Of a stretch of 6,244 nt of DNA, positions 5,345 to 6,244 are shown piece after piece. Position 1 is the stretch's first letter, and each line of letters opens with the position of its first letter. Below the pieces are notes generated by a model. It did no database searches, was not told where the DNA came from, and saw only the letters and a list, made by a program, of their open reading frames with translations. Source of the stretch: Prochlorococcus marinus str. MIT 9215 (GTDB lineage: Bacteria; Cyanobacteriota; Cyanobacteriia; PCC-6307; Cyanobiaceae); NCBI GenBank assembly GCA_949486985.1, contig CATBLW010000041.1:1-6244 (forward strand). Reading direction: 5' to 3'. The translations under genes and the position numbers were made by a program.

Positions 5345-5656
5345 ATGCGGCGTTTTGCTGTGGTCTTTCCTGTTCGTCCCTTCAGCTTCCTGCAGGTGAG
5401 CTGTGGCGAGCTCGTCATCGTGTTCCATAACGACACGCTCAACTCCCATCAGGACTGGTGGGTGGGAGAGGTGATTCACGTCGTTGGTAGCGCCCGTGGA
5501 CCGGAACCCTCCATGTTTCAGATCGCTTGCATCGACACTGGCATCATTCGCATGGTCAATGCTGATCTGGTTATCGACAAAATCAAACCGCCAGCACCAC
5601 AACAGAAATCAAAAAGCCCCATTCAAGAAAGCTTGGGGGGCAATGAGCCCTTATGA
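5345..5656 (+). CDS. DUF3104-type hypothetical protein (103 aa)
   Basis: The core of this 103-residue protein matches what I recall of DUF3104, a short β-rich family found mainly in marine Synechococcus and Prochlorococcus and lacking a known function. The visible signature runs in order: FLQVSCGELVIVFHND (15-30), the double Trp of DWWVGEVI (37-44), GSAR (48-51), FQIACIDTG (58-66) and VNADLV (71-76). The alternating hydrophobic pattern suggests a small β-barrel or SH3-like fold. The C-terminal 20 residues are polar and Lys/Pro/Gln-rich. An in-frame TGA at 5339-5341 makes ATG 5345 the earliest possible start, and there is no Shine-Dalgarno sequence. The last part of the gene contains a terminator that works on the opposite strand. 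The protein is soluble and diverges from the channel gene; no shared role can be claimed. Confidence 0.82.
   Translation: MRRFAVVFPVRPFSFLQVSCGELVIVFHNDTLNSHQDWWVGEVIHVVGSARGPEPSMFQIACIDTGIIRMVNADLVIDKIKPPAPQQKSKSPIQESLGGNEPL
5611..5641 (-). terminator. Minus-strand intrinsic terminator inside the 3' end of the DUF3104 gene
   Basis: On the minus strand GCCCC (5641-5637) and GGGGC (5620-5616) form the outer stem. CAAG/CTTG (5635-5632 and 5627-5624) forms the inner stem around a four-base loop, and TTTTT (5615-5611) follows directly. This is a textbook intrinsic terminator for minus-strand transcription. It has no T-tract on plus. It would end the transcript of the small membrane peptide at 5703-5783. 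Confidence 0.65.
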
Positions 5657-5702
5657 GCACAAGCTAAAAGCCTCGAAAAATTGTATTTAACCAATGAGGA
5701 AC

Positions 5703-5783
5703 TCACTTCTTTTCCAAACGGCGAACAATCGCCAACATCGCAACAAGAGAACCAAACAGAACAATCAACAAAGCAATCGTCAT
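5703..5783 (-). CDS. Tiny single-span membrane peptide with own terminator
   Basis: The minus-strand ORF from ATG at 5783 to TGA at 5705-5703 encodes 26 residues. It begins MTIALLIVLFGSLVAMLAIV (one membrane span) and ends in a charged tail, RRLEKK, which would stay in the cytoplasm or stroma. The frame stays open upstream back to a TAA and reads AHANLTVPLQLAL before the Met, but without an in-frame ATG. A nearby ATG at 5818 is out of frame by one base. The form and size resemble the small subunits of photosystems, cytochrome b6f and NDH complexes, but I cannot match it to a named one. A strong terminator 62 bases downstream on the same strand supports real transcription. It may be translated from 5783, or it may be a slightly longer protein damaged by a one-base deletion. 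Confidence 0.5.
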   Translation of the reverse strand: MTIALLIVLFGSLVAMLAIVRRLEKK

Positions 5784-5866
5784 CAAAGCCAGCTGTAGAG
5801 GAACAGTCAGGTTTGCATGAGCAGTTGCAAATTAGCCAACAAAATTGATGATTAAGCCTACGGAGC

Positions 5867-6073
5867 ATGCTGTTTCAGTGCCGCAAGCCCCTCAGTGGGC
5901 ATGAAAGGTCTGAATTGAGAGAGCAAGGCCGAGATGAAGTTCAGAAAACAAGCAAAGAGATGGCTCTGCAAGCCACACTCAATCGAACCCAAACAAGGCC
6001 GAAATCACTGTTGCGCAAGCTCATCGGCCGCGATCAAGAAGCCAGTGAATCAATCATTCCTCCGTCTGGGTAG
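5867..6073 (+). CDS. Small charged hypothetical protein (68 aa)
   Basis: This ORF starts with ATG at 5867 and encodes 68 residues with no membrane span. It is very polar and basic: HERSELREQGRDEVQKTSKE (12-31) should be helical, followed by RPKSLLRKLIGRDQEAS (44-60) and a short Pro-rich end. I recognise no family or motif. It has no Shine-Dalgarno sequence. The opposite strand is also open for about 47 codons across part of the region (reading LNFISALLSQFRPFM) but lacks a good start, so which strand is coded is not settled. A 9-bp hairpin at 6117-6137, 43 bases after the stop, could terminate it. Confidence 0.4.
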   Translation: MLFQCRKPLSGHERSELREQGRDEVQKTSKEMALQATLNRTQTRPKSLLRKLIGRDQEASESIIPPSG

Positions 6074-6116
6074 TTGACGGAACGCCATGAGTCCGGTCAG
6101 GTTTACCGAAAATTGC

Positions 6117-6137
6117 TGATGGCCTAGAAGGCCATCA
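6117..6137. terminator. Perfect 9-bp hairpin between convergent small ORFs
   Basis: TGATGGCCT (6117-6125) pairs perfectly with AGGCCATCA (6129-6137) around the triloop AGA. On plus it is followed by TTCCTT, and on minus by GCAATTTTC, so the U-tract is weak in both directions and slightly better on minus. It overlaps the TGA of the minus-strand ORF at 6135 and lies 43 bases after the plus-strand ORF ending at 6073. A shared bidirectional terminator is the simplest reading. Confidence 0.5.
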
Positions 6138-6244
6138 TTCCTTGGCCCAACCCGCAACTCCTAGACAAAAAGTCAAGGCCAAGCCGGTGAAACGGAGGCC
6201 AAGAGATACCTCCATGGCCAAAAAACGGCGCAGGCACAAACCTC
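6135..6244 (-). CDS. C-terminus of a small membrane protein, or a 26-aa membrane peptide
   Basis: On the minus strand this frame is open from the window edge to TGA at 6137-6135. It reads GLCLRRFLA, then from an ATG at 6215 MEVSLGLRFTG, and then the hydrophobic LALTFCLGVAGWAKE. It could be a complete 26-residue single-span peptide starting at 6215, or the tail of a longer gene that begins outside the window. The stop codon falls on the first bases of a perfect hairpin, a compact gene end that favours this strand. The opposite strand is also open here (6091-6244), with a Lys/Arg/Pro-rich reading ending in MAKKRRRHKP. That composition is what an antisense copy of a membrane segment often gives, so I prefer minus. 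No family is recognised. Confidence 0.4.
   Translation of the reverse strand, partial: GLCLRRFLAMEVSLGLRFTGLALTFCLGVAGWAKE

Noticed and set aside
5324..5602. Minus-strand ORF of 92 codons opposite the DUF3104 gene
   Set aside because: Composition is His/Asp/Val-rich antisense of a conserved-looking plus-strand protein; no start signal or motif supports it.

Overview
The window most resembles a marine picocyanobacterium, a Synechococcus or a low-light Prochlorococcus of moderate GC content. The reasons are inferential. It has short, mostly unlinked genes on both strands, frequent TTG/GTG starts and weak Shine-Dalgarno signals. It holds a DUF3104-type protein, a family I know chiefly from marine picocyanobacteria, together with a GluR0-like channel and several tiny candidate membrane peptides. 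No tRNA, rRNA, CRISPR array, transposase or phage gene was seen.

Layout from left to right. The left edge holds the first 36 codons of a minus-strand gene with an N-terminal membrane anchor (start at 110). A gene-poor stretch (111-494) follows and ends in a strong bidirectional terminator hairpin. Next come a plus-strand atypical SDR / NAD(P)-binding protein (495-1178) and a 67-residue helical protein (1209-1412). A minus-strand two-domain GNAT acetyltransferase covers 1509-2399. A 360-base gap (2400-2759) holds at most one tiny membrane ORF. A minus-strand pair follows: a fusion of a PPC/DUF296 domain to a glutaredoxin domain, and a 77-residue Trp-rich membrane protein, overlapping by one base in a TGATG junction. 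Divergent from that pair is a small ribbon-helix-helix protein (3767-4003). It converges on a minus-strand GluR0-type potassium channel with the filter TTVGYGD (4128-5270). Divergent from the channel is the DUF3104 protein (5345-5656). The right end is populated by small, uncertain genes: a minus-strand single-span peptide (5703-5783) with its own terminator, a 68-residue plus-strand ORF (5867-6073), and a short minus-strand membrane ORF at the edge (6135 onward) with a 9-bp hairpin at its stop codon.

The genes do not form one pathway. The only clear operon is the PPC-glutaredoxin plus membrane protein pair. The points of most interest are that domain fusion, the one-residue monothiol-type change in its glutaredoxin active site (CPWS), the ligand-gated channel architecture, and the small single-span peptides, one of which has a start codon out of frame by one base.
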